Source: Erythroxylum novogranatense (taxonomy: Eukaryota > Streptophyta > Magnoliopsida > Malpighiales > Erythroxylaceae). Taken from it: a stretch of DNA of 64,000 bases. Shown piece by piece: positions 60,730 to 64,000 of the stretch (positions are counted from its first letter, which is position 1; every line of letters begins with the position of its first letter). A model generated the notes under the pieces. That model was not told the DNA's origin and did not search any database. It saw only the letters and a list, made by a program, of their open reading frames with translations. The stretch is from assembly GCA_029891385.1 (NCBI GenBank), contig CM057228.1:60085783-60149782 (forward strand), read 5' to 3'. Both the position numbers and the translations under genes were made by a program.

Positions 60730-61416
60730 TTACCTTCAGTGCTTATAGGAGAATCAATACAGTTAACGGAGGAGTTGATTTGTGCTTATGATATGGCATT
60801 TACTAATATGGTTGCATTCTATTCATTCCTTCGTAGTCAATGCTGTATGTCTCAAACCCACAGAGTTGCCAGGATGAGGAACCACAACCCCCAATAAGCA
60901 ATAGGTGGCGCCAGAAAAATTGTATTGATCATGTTTGCTAATTCTTATGTGAAGCTCAAGTATATGCTCGGGAGAATGGCCTTTTCTTTATGGAAACGTC
61001 GGTAAAACTCGCAGTCAATGTGAATGAAATTTTCTTTGAAATAGGTTTGTAATTGTGTCGATGAGAGTTCATTTACAAAGACTATATATACTGAAAGTTT
61101 AGTCTTTCAAGACGCTCATCCATTTGGTGAGATCTGTTCTACGATATTTACACTCCCTAATAATATCTTTCTTTTATTTGGACACAAGAAAACGATCGCT
61201 TCGAGTGCAACCAAAGATGTAATTCATCGGGCATGGTTCTTATGGATGACCTGCAGAAAGGACAAATGGCTGCATCTTGTTGCTCTAAATAGTCATTTTG
61301 TTACCGCTTGGTTGTATCTTAAATAGTTCTTTGTGATGGGCACTAGAATTTTAAGTATTTGGTTTGCCCAAGTTTTCAGATAAAACTCAAATCAAGATTT
61401 GTACATGAAAGGCTCC

Positions 61417-64000
61417 TTTTTTACAAAATTAAATGATTTCATTATATAAAATATATATAATCTAGAATACAAAAGTCGAGAGTAATCCAAAAGATCTGAA
61501 TTACAGTGTAATTTTGATTCCTAGTAACCATCTACAATGCTCTAAGTAGTCAGTAAAAGTATTTTGTAGGCTTTTATCTTGAACTTTCTTGATTTGTCTA
61601 CTAGTCACCTGAATTTCATCTTGCTCGTCTTCCCGACCTCTAGCAACTCTTTCATTATGAAATTGGCCCTTTAATTATTATGGAAGGGTCATATATAATG
61701 GTTATTACTAATTAACATATTTACTTTAGTTTCTAGATACACCACCAATTTTAAGGGTTGTACCATCTCCACCTTATATAGGGGACCTTTATAATGTCAA
61801 TTATCATATGAAAAAAATATGCTCTCTCTATTTCCAATATTATGAAACACCTAATTTTGCATCTATTGTATTATCTCTAGAATTTCCTTTAGGATACTTG
61901 ACATGTCTTGCCTTCGCTCCAAGATTAAAATACTCTTATGCTTTATGAATACATTATGTATCTATTTCACTCATAAATCCTCCTTTTTATAGCACAACCA
62001 CCACAAATTTTACTCATTGCTCACCCTATGTATCATTCTTGTAGAATGGATGCCTAAACCTCCCTGTTGCTTAGGTCTGTAAATTTTATTCCAACTAATC
62101 TTCGCTTTGCTTCTACCTTGGTTTGAGCCATTTCACAAGAATTCTCCAAGCCTCCTGACTATTTCCTTGAGGATGTTTTTTGAGATGGATAAATGATTGA
62201 TCCAATAAGTGATAAGATTGCTCAATATTGTCTGAATTAGCTTTAGCCTGCCTCTATAGCTAAGGAACCAATTTCTCCATTGGTTGATTCTTCCATGAAT
62301 TAAATCCAACAATGGTTTGCAGTCCACAACACCAATTCTTCTTTGAGAAATTGGTACCCCTAATTATTTAAAAGTTAGACTTTCTTGTGTTAATTCCATC
62401 TCGATTGTTGTAGAAGCTACCTCTTTATTTGAGTTGCTAGATAAATAGAAACATGTCTTCTAAAAGTCGTATCTTAGACCTGAGATCTTTTGAAACTCCT
62501 TCATTAATTGAAAGAGTAGATTTATTGAATTTTTCTCAACTTTGACAATAAGAGAAGCTCATATGCAAAACCTAAACGTGTGAGCTTCATACCTTTACAT
62601 CTTCCATGGAATTGGAATTATGAGTGCCTCCGGATGTTATTTGCAAGGAGAGCTGACAACTAATAAATAAAGGGATATTGGATGCCCTTGCCTTAAGCCC
62701 CTCTTTTCTTTGACCAATTCTGTAGGTTCCTCATTTATCAGGATTGTCATAGAAGTAGTAGTAAAACCTTCCTCTACCCATTCTCTAAACAAGGGAGGGT
62801 AACCTACTGCTTCCAATATAGTACAGAGAAAGCTCCAATTGATTGAGTCATAGGCCTTTGCAAGGTCCATCTTTATAGTGCAATTTCACATTCTCCTCTT
62901 GGAATTATATCCCTCTAATAATTCCTGATATTGTAGAATGTTTGTTCCCATTGATCTCCCCTTAATGAATGCATTTTGTCATGGGTTGATTAACTTTCCC
63001 AGTTTCACTCTCAGTCTATTTGTTAGGATCTTCGTGATGGTTTTGTAACGAAAGTTATAACAAGTTATTGCTCTGAATTGTTCCATCTTCCATGCATTAC
63101 TTTATTTGGGTATAAGGCAAATAAACTTTTTATTCCATTCCTTGAGGATTGTTCCTTTCTTATAGAACTCATCCACTGCTGCTACCACTTCTTCTCTTAA
63201 AATATCCCAATGCTTTTAAAGAATCTCTCATTGTATCCATCCGGTCTAGGGTCTTTGTCAGGGTTTATTAAAAAAATAGCGTTATTTATTTCTTCCCTTT
63301 ATTTCTCTAACCAAAGCCACCTTCTCTTCTTCATCAAGCTTTTTAAGCCCTGCTAAAACCTCCATGAGTATAGCTCTTGTTGGCATTGCAACCCCATATT
63401 ACCGACTAATGTACTCTAAGGCAACCCTTTTCTTACCTTCTATGTCCTCATAGATCCACCTTGTTTCATCCTCCAGCATTCGGATGAAATTTTTATTCCA
63501 CCTAATTAAAATTGAGCTAATGAAATACTTAGTACATCTCTCACCCTCTTTTGTCCAGAGCATCTGAGATTTCTTTCTTAACAAAATATTTGTACTATTC
63601 AGTAGTTAATTATACTTTTCCACCTGTGAAAATTCCTAATTCCTTAGTTGCAAATCTTTTGTTCTGTCTAATAGTCTCTTTTGACATTGCTTTAACTCCT
63701 CCAAAGCATCAATTTTAGCCTTTAAATCCGGTTGTACCATTTTCTTGCTGAATAATTTCATTCTATTTTGCAAGGCTTTCAACTTCATGGTGATCTAATA
63801 CCTAGAATTGCCTTTTGCATTTCCTGTAAAAGTTTGTTTCTAAATGTTGGATTGTCCATTAAGTGATTGAATGATGTAGGATTTCAATTTAAGATTAGAA
63901 ACGATGTTTTTTTTCATTGTATAAGCATAAGTACTATTATGGTTTTGATACCTTAATTCATTGTTTATATCATTTCAATCTTGATGTTGAATCTCTGTTT
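61417..64000 (-). mobile_element. LINE in S5 extending into right flank V
   Basis: The longest LINE copy. From the 3' tail (61417) leftwards on its own strand it shows YLGVPISQRR-type sequence near 62350, and the RT catalytic site reads FAYE instead of FADD (around 62560). MDLAKAYDSINWSFL lies near 62870. Beyond 63319 it continues with the segment upstream of RT (LRKKSQMLWTKEGERCTKYF, 63399-63584). A linker readable as LKAKIDALEELKQCQKRLLD follows near 63700. The 5' end lies beyond the window, or the LINE is lost after about 63850, where I recognise nothing. Confidence 0.8.

Larger units (their letters stand above)
53684..61289 (+). pseudogene. RABF2: 5'-truncated RABF2 copy, unit 5, disrupted by copia
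   Basis: Exon equivalents are at about 53684-53730, 54016-54087, 60951-61044 and 61188-61289. Each carries small losses or changes relative to unit 1 (for example cttcagcacaag, and caccgggaac for cgctgggaac). The acceptor of the third exon reads cttatgtgaagc instead of cttacaggaagc, and the last acceptor is also altered. Copia lies in the second intron. Like unit 0, it keeps ATA (Ile) where units 1-4 have GTA. Non-functional as written. Confidence 0.85.
53335..63319. repeat. Array block S5 (contains copia; last S copy)
   Basis: The rightmost S copy. The left half up to 54416 and the part after 60730 match other S blocks. A copia element fills 54417-60729. Unlike the others, it continues past accaaagcca into more LINE sequence rather than into m, so it marks the right end of the array. 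Confidence 0.9.

Noticed and set aside
1..64000. CRISPR-like array
   Set aside because: The repeats are kilobase-scale duplications or minisatellites without regular short spacers, and the DNA is eukaryotic.
1..64000. The tandem array as a pure assembly duplication
   Set aside because: Units carry private insertions with clean target duplications (TRIM, copia), private duplications and diagnostic substitutions. Real multiple copies are more likely, though the exact copy number is unproven.

Overview
The window is plant nuclear DNA, most likely from a eudicot. It is AT-rich, and its genes and transposons are plant-type: a split Rab5-class GTPase gene with GT-AG and one GC-AG intron, an organellar mTERF-family gene, LINE, Ty3/gypsy and Ty1/copia elements, and a TRIM. 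No bacterial operons, CRISPR arrays, rRNA genes or intact tRNA genes are visible. The species cannot be read from the sequence.

The window is dominated by a tandem array of a composite unit of about 8.3 kb. Block S (about 3.66 kb) holds the last four exons of a RABF2-like (Rab5/ARA7 type) gene on the + strand, followed by the 3' part of a LINE on the - strand. Block m (about 4.6 kb) holds an mTERF-family gene on the - strand and then AT-rich sequence with an old LINE tail and an LTR-like fragment. The order is U-S0-m0-S1-m1-S2-m2-S3-m3-S4-m4-S5-V: six S and five m blocks. Left flank U (1-352) joins S0 inside a RABF2 intron. Right flank V (63320-64000) continues the LINE beyond the point where every other S copy switches to m. 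Both outer boundaries of the array are therefore visible. The simplest reading is a tandem duplication of S with m captured at the junction, later amplified by unequal exchange.

Three copies carry private insertions. S0 holds a Ty3/gypsy chromovirus-like element (2486-12708) with a 4.0-kb left LTR and a right LTR truncated beside a perfect 32-bp palindrome. S3 holds a 962-bp TRIM (36301-37262) with 5-bp target duplications. S5 holds a Ty1/copia element (54417-60729). That copia element is itself interrupted by a 1.4-kb palindromic element (57792-59194) with TG...CA ends, 5-bp target duplications and several tRNA-like modules with Pol III A/B-box-like sequences. This nested element is the least familiar object in the window.

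No mTERF copy has an open frame throughout. Copy differences are strongly concentrated at CAG/CTG/CCG (CHG) sites and homopolymers. That pattern resembles systematic long-read consensus error at methylated CHG cytosines, so some apparent pseudogenes may be sequencing artefacts. The only possibly functional RAB locus is the leftmost, if its missing 5' exons lie to the left of the window. The other five RAB copies are 5'-truncated.
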